From Acetobacter orientalis (lineage in GTDB: Bacteria > Pseudomonadota > Alphaproteobacteria > Acetobacterales > Acetobacteraceae), in the NCBI RefSeq assembly GCF_000963965.1, contig NZ_BAMX01000013.1:102703-166702 (forward strand): DNA of 64,000 nucleotides. The letters are read 5' to 3'. This document shows positions 18,124-28,299 of the stretch, piece by piece; within the stretch, counting starts at the first letter, position 1, and each line of letters begins with the position of its first letter. The translations under genes and the position numbers were made by a program. Below the pieces are notes generated by a model. The model saw only the letters and a program-made list of their open reading frames with translations, was not told the origin of the DNA and did no database searches.

Positions 18124-18930
18124 ATGAAAAACCCTGTTCAAATGGCACAGTTAACAGCAGATGCCATGCGCAAAGTAGTACAACGGCAGCCGGTTATTTT
18201 GCTTCCTTTAGGAAGTTTTGAAGACCAAGGCCCCCATATGCCAATGGGGGACTATCTTTTAGCAGACATTATGGCCCAACATATTGCAACAGCCGCTACA
18301 GAGCAGGGGTATGAGACCTATACAGCCCCGGTACTGCCTTTTGGTGGGGCAGATTATTTTGGGTATATGCCCGGCGGTATTGCGCTTTCTCAAACAACAT
18401 TGCGTGCTGTGCTGCAAGATATGCTAATAAGTCTTATAAAGCATGGTTTTAAAAAACTTGTTATTATTAATGGTCATGGTGGTAATTGTACCATGATCCA
18501 TGATGTAACGCAGGCTTTGTTTCAGCACAATAAAACAATGGTGCCTAGTTTTTACCTTTGGCGTGCTGCGGCTGCTTTGTTACCAGATGTTGTGGGGGTA
18601 GAGCAGGCTAAACGCTCTGGTGGGCATGGCGCTAACCCTTTAACCAGTATTGGCCAATATTTGGTGCCAGAACTGGTTAAGGCAGAAAATATGATAACCC
18701 CAGACCAGACTAAAAAAGTATGGGGGCTTGATGTGCTTGATTTTGGGACAGTAAGCCTGCACGGCGTGCCTATTTCTGTGCCGCTAGAGGGCGATAAAAC
18801 AGCAACCCAAGGCGTAGGGCGTGGCGACCCCCATTTTTGCAATGCAGAAACAGGCAAAGCCCTAACAGAAAAATTGGTGCAGACAGGTGTAGCGCTTATT
18901 GCACATATGAACACGCAACCACCGGTTTGA
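18124..18930 (+). CDS. Creatininase-family amidohydrolase
   Basis: 268 residues without a signal peptide, so cytoplasmic. Creatininase fold (PF02633) with LLPLGSFEDQGPHMPMGDY (Glu33, His38, Asp43) and IINGHGGN (His118), then SGGHGANPLTS. This GSFEDQGPH variant is a recognisable subfamily; the QH of the classic EQHGPH motif is replaced by DQ. Relatives open small cyclic amides, for example creatinine or formamide intermediates; the substrate is not predictable. It follows the ester hydrolase gene and may be in the same transcript. It shares only the fold with the secreted homologue at 2075-2899. Confidence 0.82.
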   Translation: MKNPVQMAQLTADAMRKVVQRQPVILLPLGSFEDQGPHMPMGDYLLADIMAQHIATAATEQGYETYTAPVLPFGGADYFGYMPGGIALSQTTLRAVLQDMLISLIKHGFKKLVIINGHGGNCTMIHDVTQALFQHNKTMVPSFYLWRAAAALLPDVVGVEQAKRSGGHGANPLTSIGQYLVPELVKAENMITPDQTKKVWGLDVLDFGTVSLHGVPISVPLEGDKTATQGVGRGDPHFCNAETGKALTEKLVQTGVALIAHMNTQPPV

Positions 18931-19184
18931 TCTTGAGGGTTTTATAAAGTTTAAACGTATTTCATTAAAAGTATGCATAAAGCCGTAAGTGATCAATACG
19001 GTCGTGCACGGGGTAATATGTGAGGTTGGAGGCGTGGTGAAAGAGGCGCTGGTGAAGGGAAGGCTGGCGCTCACCAAAGCTGAGTGGAGGCACTTTTTGT
19101 TATCTCAGTGCTCGTTTTGCCTGTAAAACAGAGTAGAAATAAAAATTGCCACCCGTTTTACGCGCCTTGCGTTAAGCTTAGCTC

Positions 19185-19577
19185 TCACACACTTTTTAAA
19201 TATTTTTTTGAATAAAAAAGATACAGCGTTACAAGTATAAGGGCGTTACCTATAAAAATTCTGAAAAAATCAAAATAACCATGTAAAGAGAATACATTTT
19301 GTTCAAAATTTATATCGCCAAATAAAACGATCGCTATCGTTATTAAAGCGGTGATGCTATTTTGTTTCTGAAAAAGTTTACCTTTTATGGAGTCTAAGCA
19401 ATATAGACCAGCATATATGCCTAAAAAGACAGACATAACTTTTCCATAATTATTGAGTTGCTCAGCTTGATTGTTTATTCCGCTATAAAAAAGAAAAGAG
19501 ATGTAGGATAAACTGCCAACCAATAAGACTGTTGATATTGCTCTATTAATATAAAGCGCAAATTTATCAGTCATCAT
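19185..19577 (-). CDS. Small membrane protein, function unknown
   Basis: 130 residues with four predicted hydrophobic segments (about 14-31, 46-60, 74-88 and 104-121). Clearly AT-rich (about 30% GC by eye), unlike its neighbours, and sits alone in a gene-poor 1-kb gap between the creatininase gene and asd, so it looks acquired. No family recognised. Start support is weak: ATGATG with only GGGTATTAA upstream; the first or second ATG could be used. Confidence 0.5.
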   Translation of the reverse strand: MMTDKFALYINRAISTVLLVGSLSYISFLFYSGINNQAEQLNNYGKVMSVFLGIYAGLYCLDSIKGKLFQKQNSITALITIAIVLFGDINFEQNVFSLHGYFDFFRIFIGNALILVTLYLFYSKKYLKSV

Positions 19578-19925
19578 TTAATACCCATGCCAACACTGTT
19601 ACGCGGTGTCTTAGCAATAAAATGCCTTTGTTAGAATAAGGTATGTGGGGGCGTTGGCCTATAATGGGGTAGGAGTAGGCTGCCGGGTTGTAACCCTGTT
19701 TGGGGAGCCTATATGTGAGCAATAAGGGGCTTGTAACTGGCGGCGTGGTTAGCCGGTTAGCTGTGCTTTACGGGAAACATACGGCTAAAATGGTCTATTA
19801 CAGAGGTAAAAAGCCTCTTTTTGGCTTGCTTGTCTGGTATGTGACAATTCCATTTATAGCCAGTTTGGTTTAGGTTCCTGCCCCGGTCAGACTTTTAAAC
19901 AAGAATATAGAAGATAGGTGACGAA
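19578..19925. other. Intergenic region upstream of asd
   Basis: 348 nt with no convincing reading frame. A weak hairpin AGAGG / CCTCT followed by a short T run lies at 19802-19821. Nothing else is recognised. Confidence 0.4.
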
Positions 19926-20948
19926 ATGGGGTATCGGGTTGCAGTTGTGGGTGCCACAGGCGCTGTTGGACGTGAAATACTGAAAACGCTGGCAGAGCGG
20001 GAATTCCCGATTGATGACATTGTTGCTCTTGCCTCTCCCCGCTCTGCCGGACGCGAAATTTCTTTTGGCGACAGAGTTCTGAAAGTTCAGAACCTTGAAA
20101 CGTTCGACTTTACAGGCTGGGACGTGGGTCTGTTCTCTCCCGGTGGCTCTGTGTCTGCAAAATATGCGCCTATTGCTGCTAAAGCAGGGTGTGTGGTCAT
20201 TGATAATACGTCCCACTTCCGTATGGAGCCGGGCGTGCCGTTGGTGGTGCCGGAAGTAAACCCCAATGCCCTTAAAGGCATGAAGCACAATATTATTGCC
20301 AACCCCAATTGCTCAACCATTCAGATGGTGGTGGCCCTTAAACCCCTGCACGACCTGTTTACGCTTAAGCGTGTTGTTGTTTCTACCTATCAGGCAACCG
20401 CTGGTGCGGGCAAAGACGGCATGGATGAGCTGTTTGCCCAGACTCGTGGCAGCTTTGTAAACGACCCACCAAAAATTGAGCAGTTCCAAAAACAGATCGC
20501 GTTTAACTGCATTCCCCAAATCGACCGCTTTATGGATGACGGCGCGACCAAGGAAGAGTGGAAAATGACGGTCGAGACCAAAAAAATTCTCGACCCCGAT
20601 ATTGCTGTTATTGCCACATGCGTACGTGTGCCGGTGTTTATTGGCCACTCTGAATCTGTTGTGGCAGAATTTGAAGAGCCGGTTGACCTGGCTAAAGCGC
20701 GTGCAGCCCTGCGTGAGGCTGAAGGCGTTATTCTGCGCGATGAGCGCGAAGATGGTGGCTACGTAACCCCCATCGAATGTGTTGGTGAAGACGCAACCTA
20801 TGTCTCGCGCCTGCGGGTTGACCCTACAGTACCAAACGGTCTGGCGTTTTGGTGTGTGGCAGATAACCTGCGTAAAGGGGCGGCCCTTAATGCTGTTCAG
20901 ATTGCTGAAACAATGATTGCCCTAAACCTGCTGCCTAAACACGGCTGA
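19926..20948 (+). CDS. asd: Aspartate-semialdehyde dehydrogenase
   Basis: 340 residues. Reduces aspartyl phosphate to aspartate semialdehyde for lysine/diaminopimelate, threonine and methionine. NADP-binding VAVVGATGAVGREIL, active-site NPNCSTIQ (Cys about residue 131), substrate-binding QATAGAGKDG and catalytic His in RVPVFIGHSES. Length and motifs are those of the alphaproteobacterial/Gram-positive type. It is followed at 142 nt by the sdh operon on the same strand, a common alphaproteobacterial neighbourhood (leuB-asd-sdh), although leuB is not here. Confidence 0.96.
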   Translation: MGYRVAVVGATGAVGREILKTLAEREFPIDDIVALASPRSAGREISFGDRVLKVQNLETFDFTGWDVGLFSPGGSVSAKYAPIAAKAGCVVIDNTSHFRMEPGVPLVVPEVNPNALKGMKHNIIANPNCSTIQMVVALKPLHDLFTLKRVVVSTYQATAGAGKDGMDELFAQTRGSFVNDPPKIEQFQKQIAFNCIPQIDRFMDDGATKEEWKMTVETKKILDPDIAVIATCVRVPVFIGHSESVVAEFEEPVDLAKARAALREAEGVILRDEREDGGYVTPIECVGEDATYVSRLRVDPTVPNGLAFWCVADNLRKGAALNAVQIAETMIALNLLPKHG

Positions 20949-21036
20949 GTGAGGCTGCCCCGCCTCTCGGTCTCGTGTTGCCTGACTGAATTGACCGCTT
21001 GGCAGGCGGGGCGTAGGACAAAAATCAATGCACGAG

Positions 21037-21057
21037 CACCCGCCACTCAGGCGGGTG
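21037..21057 (+). other. Hairpin in the sdh leader
   Basis: CACCCGCC pairs perfectly with GGCGGGTG across ACTCA, 34 nt before the sdhC start. No T run. Possible leader structure; function unknown. Confidence 0.35.
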
Positions 21058-21090
21058 TAGGGATAGACGGACGGGATACGAGGCTGACCA

Positions 21091-21564
21091 ATGCAGGATA
21101 TCCGCAAGGCCCTCTATGTAGGGAGCCGTAGTGACGGCAAACTGATTCAGCGGCCTATGTCGCCGCATCTGCAAATTTACCGTAGCCGACTTTCAATGGT
21201 TCTTTCCATTTCGAACCGTATTACCGGCGTTGTAGCAACCGGCGGGGCCGCCTTGGGCGTGTTCTGGCTTGGGGCTGCGGCAAAGGGGCCAAAGTCGTTT
21301 GAGGTGGCGCGCAAGGTAACGGGTAACCCGGTTGGCCAGCTTATGCTGGTTGGGTGGCTTGCTTCTGTTGTGTACCACACCGTTGGCGGTATCCGCCATC
21401 TGATCTGGGATAGCGGCTACCGCTATGACAAAGCCGAGATCAATAAAGACGGCCCCGTTGCCGTTGGCGTAACGGCAGGCGTAAGCACCGCTTTGGCTGC
21501 CGGGCTACTGGCTGTGGCATGTGGGCGCAAACGTGCCCGTGCCAAAGTAGGGAAGGCTTCCTGA
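21091..21564 (+). CDS. sdhC: Succinate dehydrogenase cytochrome b556 subunit
   Basis: 157 residues, membrane anchor of complex II. RPMSPHLQIYRSRLSMVLSI followed by SNRITG and the later HTVGGIRHLIWD (His ligand of haem b) are diagnostic of SdhC. Three hydrophobic segments follow the N-terminal loop. ATG 21091 has GAGG 8 nt upstream. First gene of sdhCDAB; the 2-nt gap to sdhD indicates coupled translation. Confidence 0.95.
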   Translation: MQDIRKALYVGSRSDGKLIQRPMSPHLQIYRSRLSMVLSISNRITGVVATGGAALGVFWLGAAAKGPKSFEVARKVTGNPVGQLMLVGWLASVVYHTVGGIRHLIWDSGYRYDKAEINKDGPVAVGVTAGVSTALAAGLLAVACGRKRARAKVGKAS

Positions 21565-21566
21565 CC

Positions 21567-21983
21567 ATGAACGCTTCTGTTTCTCATATTGAGGTCATGC
21601 GCTCACAGCTTGGCCGCGCACGTGGCCTTGGGGCCGGTGGGTCTGGCGTAGGGCATTGGTGGGCAGAGCGCGTTTCTGCTGCCAGCCTGTTGCCGCTTTC
21701 TGCTTGGTTTGTGGTGCAAATGTTCCGCCTAAGCGGTGCAGAGCATGCCCAAGTAGTTAAGTGGGGCAGCAAGCCTGTTAATGCCACCATGCTGACAGCC
21801 TTAATCATTACCACATTCTACCACGCCCAAATGGGGCTACAGGTTATTGTGGATGATTACGTGCACGGCAAGGCGCATTTGCCCACACGTATTTTGGTAA
21901 AAATCGGAACGTCTCTTATTGGGCTTCTGGGTGTTTTTGCCGTCATTAAACTGGTGGTTGCAGGCAGCAGCCGCAAATCCTGA
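21567..21983 (+). CDS. sdhD: Succinate dehydrogenase hydrophobic anchor subunit
   Basis: 138 residues. GSGVGHWWAERVSAASLLPLS and FYHAQMGLQVIVDDYVHG (haem-b His plus the quinone-site Asp/Tyr pair) mark it as SdhD. Three membrane helices. The frame extends upstream into sdhC, but ATG 21567 is 2 nt after the sdhC stop and begins the family's usual N-terminus. Confidence 0.94.
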   Translation: MNASVSHIEVMRSQLGRARGLGAGGSGVGHWWAERVSAASLLPLSAWFVVQMFRLSGAEHAQVVKWGSKPVNATMLTALIITTFYHAQMGLQVIVDDYVHGKAHLPTRILVKIGTSLIGLLGVFAVIKLVVAGSSRKS

Positions 21984-22080
21984 ATTTTCAGTCTGCGCTT
22001 TGTGCCGCTGCCCCGTGTAGTTGGGTATGGCATAATGCCAAAGACATGACAGGCCGAACGCACATGGGAGCGCCGTCACG

Positions 22081-23892
22081 ATGAATGCTTCTTCCTCTCC
22101 TTCTCGGGGAGCTTACCGGATTGTCGACCACTCATATGATGTGGTGGTTGTAGGCGCAGGTGGTTCTGGCCTGCGCGCCACACTGGGCATGGGGGCCGCT
22201 GGCCTTAAAACTGCCTGTGTTACCAAGGTTTTCCCAACACGTAGCCATACGGTTGCGGCGCAGGGCGGTATTGGGGCCTCTTTGGGCAACATGGCCGAAG
22301 ATAACTGGCGTTGGCACATGTACGACACCGTAAAGGGGTCTGACTGGCTAGGCGACCAAGACGCCATTGAATTTATGTGCCGTGAGGCCGTGCCCGCCGT
22401 GCAGGAACTGGAACATTTTGGTGTGCCGTTCTCTCGCACGGAAGATGGTAAAATTTACCAGCGCCCCTTTGGCGGCCATATGAGCGACTTTGGTAAAGCA
22501 CCTGTGCCACGTGCCTGTGCTGCGGCTGACCGTACCGGCCATGCCATTTTGCACACGCTTTACCAGCAGTGCCTCAAGCATAACGTTGAATTTTTTGTCG
22601 AATACTTCGCCATTGACCTTATCATGGATGATGAAGGGGCATGTCGGGGTGTTGTGGCATGGGCGCAGGACGATGGGGTTATCCATCGCTTCAATGCTAA
22701 AATGGTTGTGCTGGCAACGGGTGGTTATGGCCGTGCGTACCAGTCTTGTACCTCTGCCCACACTTGCACAGGTGATGGCGGCGGCATGGCCATGCGTGCG
22801 GGTATTCCCACGCAGGATATGGAGTTTGTGCAGTTTCACCCAACCGGCATTTACCCAGCAGGCTGCCTGCTGACCGAAGGCTGCCGTGGTGAGGGTGGCT
22901 ACCTGACCAACTCTGAGGGTGAGCGCTTTATGGAGCGTTATGCTCCTACCGCTAAAGACCTTGCCTCGCGCGATGTGGTGTCTCGCGCCATGACCATCGA
23001 AATTAAAGAAGGTCGTGGTGTCGGGCCGAAAAAAGACCACATCATGATGCATCTTGAGCATCTGGGCGCAGACCTTCTGCACCAGCGCTTGCCGGGTATT
23101 AGTGAAACGGCCCGTGTTTTTGCTGGGGTTGATGTAAGTAAAGAACCTGTACCGGTTCTGCCTACTGTGCATTATAATATGGGTGGCATACCCACCAATA
23201 TTCATGGTGAGGTTATTCGCCCAACCAAAGACAACCCCGATGCGATTGTACCCGGCCTTATGGCAGTGGGTGAGGCAGCCTGTGTGTCTGTGCATGGGGC
23301 TAACCGCTTGGGCACAAACTCTCTGCTTGACCTTATTGTGTTTGGTCGTGCGGCAGCCCGCCGTGCAGCAGAAGTTGTCAAACCAACAGATTTTGTAAAA
23401 CCCTTACCAGCCGGTGCAGGTGAAGGTGCGCTCGATAGGCTTGACCGTTTGCGTTACGCTAAAGGTGGCACCAAGGTTTCTGCTATGCGTGAGCGCTTGC
23501 AGCGCGACATGCAAAGCCATGCAGCTGTGTTCCGTACTGAAGAAAGCCTTCAAGACGGGGTCAACAAAATTCACGAAATCTGGGGTGGGTTGGATGACAT
23601 TTCCGTCGCAGACTCGTCACTTATTTGGAACAGCGACCTTATGGAAGCGCTGGAATTTGAAAACCTGCTGGCTAACGGTACGGTTACTCTGGAAAGCGGT
23701 CTGGCCCGGCACGAAAGCCGTGGCGCACATGCCCGCGATGACTACCCAGACCGTGATGATAAAGAGTGGCTCAAGCACTCTGTTTCTTGGTTGGACGAAA
23801 AAGGCAGCGTTAACCTGTCTTACCGTCCGGTTCATATGAAGACTTTGACCGATGAAGTTGAAGTCTTCCCACCCAAAAAGCGCGTTTACTGA
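22081..23892 (+). CDS. sdhA: Succinate dehydrogenase flavoprotein subunit
   Basis: 603 residues. Oxidises succinate to fumarate at covalent [17 protein letters not shown] (dinucleotide fold), [10 protein letters not shown] with the FAD-linking His, HPTGIYPAG and TEGCRGEGG (dicarboxylate binding), RDVVSRAM with catalytic Arg, [15 protein letters not shown] lies 10 nt before ATG 22081. In acetic acid bacteria complex II feeds electrons to ubiquinone and closes the TCA cycle used during acetate overoxidation. Confidence 0.97.
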   Translation: MNASSSPSRGAYRIVDHSYDVVVVGAGGSGLRATLGMGAAGLKTACVTKVFPTRSHTVAAQGGIGASLGNMAEDNWRWHMYDTVKGSDWLGDQDAIEFMCREAVPAVQELEHFGVPFSRTEDGKIYQRPFGGHMSDFGKAPVPRACAAADRTGHAILHTLYQQCLKHNVEFFVEYFAIDLIMDDEGACRGVVAWAQDDGVIHRFNAKMVVLATGGYGRAYQSCTSAHTCTGDGGGMAMRAGIPTQDMEFVQFHPTGIYPAGCLLTEGCRGEGGYLTNSEGERFMERYAPTAKDLASRDVVSRAMTIEIKEGRGVGPKKDHIMMHLEHLGADLLHQRLPGISETARVFAGVDVSKEPVPVLPTVHYNMGGIPTNIHGEVIRPTKDNPDAIVPGLMAVGEAACVSVHGANRLGTNSLLDLIVFGRAAARRAAEVVKPTDFVKPLPAGAGEGALDRLDRLRYAKGGTKVSAMRERLQRDMQSHAAVFRTEESLQDGVNKIHEIWGGLDDISVADSSLIWNSDLMEALEFENLLANGTVTLESGLARHESRGAHARDDYPDRDDKEWLKHSVSWLDEKGSVNLSYRPVHMKTLTDEVEVFPPKKRVY

Positions 23893-23928
23893 TCTGCCGG
23901 CACGAACGAGCGAACAAGGGAGGTAGAA

Positions 23929-24711
23929 ATGGTCGAATTCAGACTGCCGCGCAACAGCGTGATTGGTAAAGGCAAAACCTATCCGGCACCTGCTGGGGCA
24001 AAAAATGTCAAAACTTTCAAGGTGTACCGTTGGTCACCTGATGATGACAAAAACCCAGTGGTGGATTCTTACGAACTGGATCTGGACACTATTGGGCCAA
24101 TGGTGCTGGACGCCATTATTCATATCAAAAACGATGTAGACCCCACGCTTACCTTCCGGCGGTCTTGCCGCGAAGGGATTTGCGGGTCTTGCGCTATGAA
24201 TATTGATGGCGAAAACACGCTGGCGTGCCTTAAACCCATCAAAGACATTAAAGGTGATGTGCGCATTTACCCGCTGCCACATATGCCAATTGTAAAAGAC
24301 CTTGTGTCTAACCTTGATGGTGCCTACGCACAGTTGCGCTCTGTTGAACCTTGGATGAAGTCTGACAGTGCGCCACCGCCTGATGCAGAGCGCCGGCAGA
24401 GCATTGAAGAACGTGCGAAGCTTGACGGTATGTGGGAGTGCATTTTGTGCTTCTGCTGCACAACCTCCTGCCCATCTTACTGGTGGAATGGTGACCGCTA
24501 CCTAGGCCCAGCAGTGTTGTTGGCAGCCTATCGCTGGATTGCAGACAGCCGTGATGAGCACACGGGTGACCGTCTGGACGCACTTGAAGATACTTTCAAG
24601 TTGTATGCCTGCCGCACAATTATGAACTGCACGCAAACATGCCCCAAAGGCTTGAACCCAGCCAAAGCAATTGGCCGGATTAAAGAGTTGCAGCTCGAAC
24701 GCAAAGTGTAA
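23929..24711 (+). CDS. sdhB: Succinate dehydrogenase iron-sulfur subunit
   Basis: 260 residues. Three Cys clusters: [15 protein letters not shown]...C (2Fe-2S, about residue 75-90), [16 protein letters not shown] (4Fe-4S, about 170) and [17 protein letters not shown] (3Fe-4S, about 228-245). GGGAGGT lies 8 nt upstream of ATG 23929. Last gene of the operon, with a terminator directly after. Confidence 0.97.
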   Translation: MVEFRLPRNSVIGKGKTYPAPAGAKNVKTFKVYRWSPDDDKNPVVDSYELDLDTIGPMVLDAIIHIKNDVDPTLTFRRSCREGICGSCAMNIDGENTLACLKPIKDIKGDVRIYPLPHMPIVKDLVSNLDGAYAQLRSVEPWMKSDSAPPPDAERRQSIEERAKLDGMWECILCFCCTTSCPSYWWNGDRYLGPAVLLAAYRWIADSRDEHTGDRLDALEDTFKLYACRTIMNCTQTCPKGLNPAKAIGRIKELQLERKV

Positions 24712-25179
24712 GATTTTTCGCATCATTTTGCGCATGCGTTTAAAGCCCGGTCTGCTTTATGCAGGCCGGTTTTTTTTATTGCGTATTTTTTTAAGAACTT
24801 TGCCAAATAACCAGAGTATATAATGGCCTTATCTTACAAATGTCTTGTGCAAAAAGACTTTTGTTGGCTGGCAGCAGGCGGCGTTAAGCTGGGTGTGAGC
24901 CGGTGTTCTGTAGGAGTTGAGTGGCCATATGGTAAGCGGCTTAGGCACCGGGTAATGGCTATTTTAGACGTTTAGAAGTGTGGGGCTTTAAGGTATTTTG
25001 TTATTTAACGGGCGGCTATGGCTAACCATGCACAGGGTATAGTGGCGTAAAAACACGGCATGTATGCGCGAAAAAGAAGCGAGATGAGAGTGAAGTGTCT
25101 TTTTGATAGCATCTGGCCTTTCAGTTTAGTGTTGCGTGTTGCAAGCTAATTTTTGGAAAAATATGACCGAGAGTGCCCT
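24712..25179. other. Intergenic region after sdhB
   Basis: 468 nt. It holds the sdh terminator (24745-24778) and then about 400 nt without a supported gene. A 21-codon frame from ATG 25084 with AAGAAGCGAG upstream could be a leader peptide before the acetyltransferase gene, but nothing else backs it. Confidence 0.4.
24745..24778 (+). terminator. Rho-independent terminator of the sdh operon
   Basis: CCGGTCTGC / GCAGGCCGG (one G-U pair), 5-nt loop, followed by a run of eight T. Confidence 0.9.
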
Positions 25180-25677
25180 ATGATCACCGTAAGAGATGCA
25201 ACCGCGCAGGACGCTCAGGCTTTGGCTGAAATTTATAATTATGCCGTGCAGCATACCACAGCCATTTGGAACGAAACCTGCGTTGATGTGCAAAACCGTG
25301 CCCAATGGATATCGGAAAGACAAAAGGCTGGTTTTCCGGTTTTGGTAGCCTGCGCTGCTCAAGGTGTTGTGGTGGGGTACGCCAGTTATGGGCCTTGGCG
25401 CTTGTTTGAGGGCTACCGCTATACGGTTGAACATTCTGTTTATGTGCGGGCTAACTGCCAGAAGCGGGGCATAGGGCGTCTGCTCATGCAGGCGTTAATT
25501 GAGCGTGCAAAAGCCGCAGGCCTGCATGTTATGGTTGCGGGTATTGAGGCAGAAAATGCTCCCTCGTGCCGGTTGCATGCACAGCTTGGTTTTGTGCAGG
25601 CTGGCACTATGCGGCAGGTCGGCACAAAATTTGGCCGCTGGTTAGATTTGTCCTTTATGACACTTAATTTGGAATAA
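25180..25677 (+). CDS. GNAT acetyltransferase, phosphinothricin/methionine-sulfoximine type
   Basis: 165 residues. ITVRDATAQDAQALAEIYN at the start, TAIWNET, GYASYGPWRLFEGYRYTVEHSVYV, the acetyl-CoA loop QKRGIGRLL, and AGIEAENAPSCRLHAQLGF match the PAT/YncA (MnaT) group, which acetylates L-phosphinothricin-like amino acid analogues and methionine sulfoximine. ATG 25180 has GAGAG 7 nt upstream; a TTG at 25153 is less likely. No operon partner. Confidence 0.85.
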   Translation: MITVRDATAQDAQALAEIYNYAVQHTTAIWNETCVDVQNRAQWISERQKAGFPVLVACAAQGVVVGYASYGPWRLFEGYRYTVEHSVYVRANCQKRGIGRLLMQALIERAKAAGLHVMVAGIEAENAPSCRLHAQLGFVQAGTMRQVGTKFGRWLDLSFMTLNLE

Positions 25678-25916
25678 AATTAAAAGCAGCGATGATTTTT
25701 CTCTATTTTCAAAAAATATTGTAATGTTCATGCGGGATATTGTTGCTGAGTAATATGTAAGTGCTTAGAAAAATATTTAAATTAACATTTTTTATTTCTC
25801 TATAAGAACAGAAAATTTGACGTAAACGTCGTGTTTAGGCAAAGTTATACATCTGAGCCAGTGCATAATGGTAAAATATAGTTTCAAGCCAACACAGACA
25901 GGGGCGTAAGTTTAGA

Positions 25917-26579
25917 GTGTTCAAAGGTCAGATAACGTCTCGGGCAGATCGTAGGCGGGCTTGGGTTGATAGCCTGTTTGTTGATCATGCTGTGTTTCGG
26001 TTGGTATGGACAAATTTTCAGGCTGTTGTGCCGGGTAAGGTATACCGTTGCAACCACCCTACCCCTGCCCGGCTAAAGCGCGCTATGCAGCGTTATGGCT
26101 TGCGTACATTGGTCAATTTGCGTGGCCATAGGCAGTGTGGCTCAGATGCGCTTTCACGCACGGCAGCGCACAAGCTAGGCCTTGCGCATGTTGATATGGC
26201 ATTTGAAAGCCGTGGTGCCCCCCACAGAGACCGTATTTTGCGCTTTGCCGGGCTATATAAAACGCTGGGTTTTCCTATACTCATGCACTGCAAATCTGGG
26301 GCAGACCGGGCAGGTTTAGCTTCTGGGTTGGTGGTGTTGTTTGAAGGTGGAACTGCGGCAGAGGCGCTTAAGCAGTTATCGTGGCGGTATGGCCATTTTA
26401 ACAGCTCCCGCACTGGTATTTTGGATGCCTTTTTTCTGCGCTATCAGGCCGAGGGGGAAGGGCGCTTGCCTTTCTTGGAATGGGTTGAGCGTGACTATGA
26501 TGAAGCGGCATTAAAGCGAGACTTTGTTGCGGGCAAGTTGGCGTCTTTCATGACAGATCAAGTGCTGCGTCGTGAATAA
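25917..26579 (+). CDS. CX5R (dual-specificity/tyrosine) phosphatase-like protein
   Basis: 220 residues, GTG start with GGGGCG 11 nt upstream. The P-loop MHCKSGADRAG (Cys about residue 124, Arg130) gives a cysteine-phosphatase fold; VVPGKVYRCNHPTP and LRTLVNLRG are typical of bacterial DSP-like proteins of the PF22785/PTP type. No signal peptide. Substrate unknown; relatives act on proteins, phosphoinositides or lipid phosphates. It stands alone between two AT-rich gaps of 239 and 496 nt. Confidence 0.8.
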   Translation: MFKGQITSRADRRRAWVDSLFVDHAVFRLVWTNFQAVVPGKVYRCNHPTPARLKRAMQRYGLRTLVNLRGHRQCGSDALSRTAAHKLGLAHVDMAFESRGAPHRDRILRFAGLYKTLGFPILMHCKSGADRAGLASGLVVLFEGGTAAEALKQLSWRYGHFNSSRTGILDAFFLRYQAEGEGRLPFLEWVERDYDEAALKRDFVAGKLASFMTDQVLRRE

Positions 26580-27075
26580 GGCGTAAGTAGTCATATTTTT
26601 ATCAAAACATACAATTTTCAAAGGCTAATTTTGAAAAATAGTATTAAGAACTTTCGCCGTGTTTTTGTAACGTAATAGGTGCCTTTACAAGGCATGTTAC
26701 GGCTTTAAGCAAGGTGTTTCTGGTGCAAATTAGCTTGTAAGGCTTATGAGGGGCTATTTTAAAAGTCGCTTAGACTCCCCATGTTCGTGTTGTTGCATCG
26801 GTAGGGGTGGTTTTTGCCCTCATACAGTAGAGTTATGGTTTTAAAGTAGCCTATATAGTCGAAAAATATCCTGACTAGCTCTTGCTTCAGAGTTTTTAAA
26901 ACAGGTTCTTGCTTAGGCTGCACTTAAGGTGGCTACCAAGAGTATTTGTTTGTAGTTTTAGAAATAATTTTTCTTGAAAGAGAGTTTCAAAATTTTATTG
27001 TTTCTATAAACGAAAATAATAAAAAAGGGCTGCTCACATTATATGAGCAGCCCTTTTAAGAAAAACTATGTTTTC
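26580..27075. other. AT-rich intergenic region
   Basis: 496 nt with no supported gene. It contains an imperfect hairpin (GTAAC...TGCCTT-tac-AAGGCA..GTTAC, 26667-26700) with no T tract, and at its right end the pgk terminator. Confidence 0.4.
27015..27057 (-). terminator. Rho-independent terminator of pgk
   Basis: A perfect 14-bp stem AAAAGGGCTGCTCA / TGAGCAGCCCTTTT, with a T-rich tail on the minus strand (TTTTTTATTATTTT). Confidence 0.9.
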
Positions 27076-28299
27076 TTAAACTGGAATAGTGCGTTCCAGT
27101 GTGGTGCTAAGGGCTGTTAGGCCGGGTAGCACTTTCCCTTCAAGCCATTCCAAAAACGCACCACCGGCGGTGGAAACGTAGGTCATGTCTTCTAAAACAC
27201 CTGCGTGGCGTAGGGCAGAAACAGTATCACCCCCACCTGCAATGGTTTTAAGGTTGCCAGCTTTGGTTAAGCGGGCTGCTTCTTGCGCTACGGCGTTGGT
27301 TGCTTCATCAAACGGTGGAAGCTCAAACACGCCAAGCGGGCCGTTCCAGACCAGAGTTTTAAGGCCCGCCAGTTTGGTTTTAAGTAGCGCAACAGTTTCT
27401 GGCCCAACGTCGAGAGCCATCCAGCCATCAGGAATATCTGTAACCGCGGCTACAGCAGTTGGGGCCCCTGCCATGAAATCTTCTGCCAAAACAACATCAA
27501 TTGGCAAAATTAGTTCACAGTTTTTGGCTTTAGCCTGCTCTATAATTTGGCGTGCTGTATCCAGCATATCGTCTTCTTTTAAAGACTTGCCAACTTTATA
27601 GCCTTTGGCGGCAAGAAACGTGTTAGCCATAGCGCCGCCTACGGCCAAAACATCCACTTTTTCAAGCATGTTTTCAAGCAGGGCCAGCTTGGTAGAAACC
27701 TTTGCACCGCCCACAATAGCCCCAACTGGGCGTTGTGGGTTTTCAAGGGCGGCATCTAGGGCGGCCAGTTCGGCTTCCATTAAGCGGCCTGCGTAAGAGG
27801 GCAGGTGCTCTGCCACGCCAGCGGTAGAGGCATGGGCACGGTGCGCGGCTGAAAACGCATCGTTAACGTAAATATCACCCAGTTTTGCAAGGGCTGCGGC
27901 AAGGTCTGGCGCGTTGGTTTCTTCACCCGGTTGGAAGCGGGTGTTTTCAAGCAACAGCACTTCGCCATCTTGCAAAGAGGCCGCAGCCGCTTCTGCATCA
28001 GGGCCAATGCAATCGTGGGCAAAGCTTACCGGTTTGCCTAACGCTGTTGCCAGTGCCGTAGCAATGGGTTGCAGCGACAGGCCGGGCACAACTTTGCCTT
28101 TAGGGCGGTCAAAGTGGCTGAGCACAATAACGCGGCCACCTTTGTTTGCCAGTTCGGCAATGGTGGGCACAACGCGCTCAATACGGGTGAGGTCAGAAAT
28201 GACCCCATCCTTCATGGGCACGTTCAGGTCAACGCGCAGTAGCACGCGTTTGCCGCGTGGGTCGAGCGTATCGAGCGTATTAAAAGGGATAACAGCCAT
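27076..28299 (-). CDS. pgk: Phosphoglycerate kinase
   Basis: 407 residues. [70 protein letters not shown] and the C-terminal GGGDTVSAL are all in place. Interconverts 1,3-bisphosphoglycerate and 3-phosphoglycerate. Its ATG overlaps the gap stop by one base (TAATG), so translation is coupled. Last gene of the transketolase-like gene, gap, pgk operon; acetic acid bacteria use the lower glycolytic segment mainly from pentose phosphate and Entner-Doudoroff products. Confidence 0.97.
   Translation of the reverse strand: MAVIPFNTLDTLDPRGKRVLLRVDLNVPMKDGVISDLTRIERVVPTIAELANKGGRVIVLSHFDRPKGKVVPGLSLQPIATALATALGKPVSFAHDCIGPDAEAAAASLQDGEVLLLENTRFQPGEETNAPDLAAALAKLGDIYVNDAFSAAHRAHASTAGVAEHLPSYAGRLMEAELAALDAALENPQRPVGAIVGGAKVSTKLALLENMLEKVDVLAVGGAMANTFLAAKGYKVGKSLKEDDMLDTARQIIEQAKAKNCELILPIDVVLAEDFMAGAPTAVAAVTDIPDGWMALDVGPETVALLKTKLAGLKTLVWNGPLGVFELPPFDEATNAVAQEAARLTKAGNLKTIAGGGDTVSALRHAGVLEDMTYVSTAGGAFLEWLEGKVLPGLTALSTTLERTIPV

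Noticed and set aside
19005..19124. Short plus-strand frame starting VKEALVKGRLALTKAEW
   Set aside because: Only about 30 codons, no Shine-Dalgarno support and no recognisable family; probably chance.
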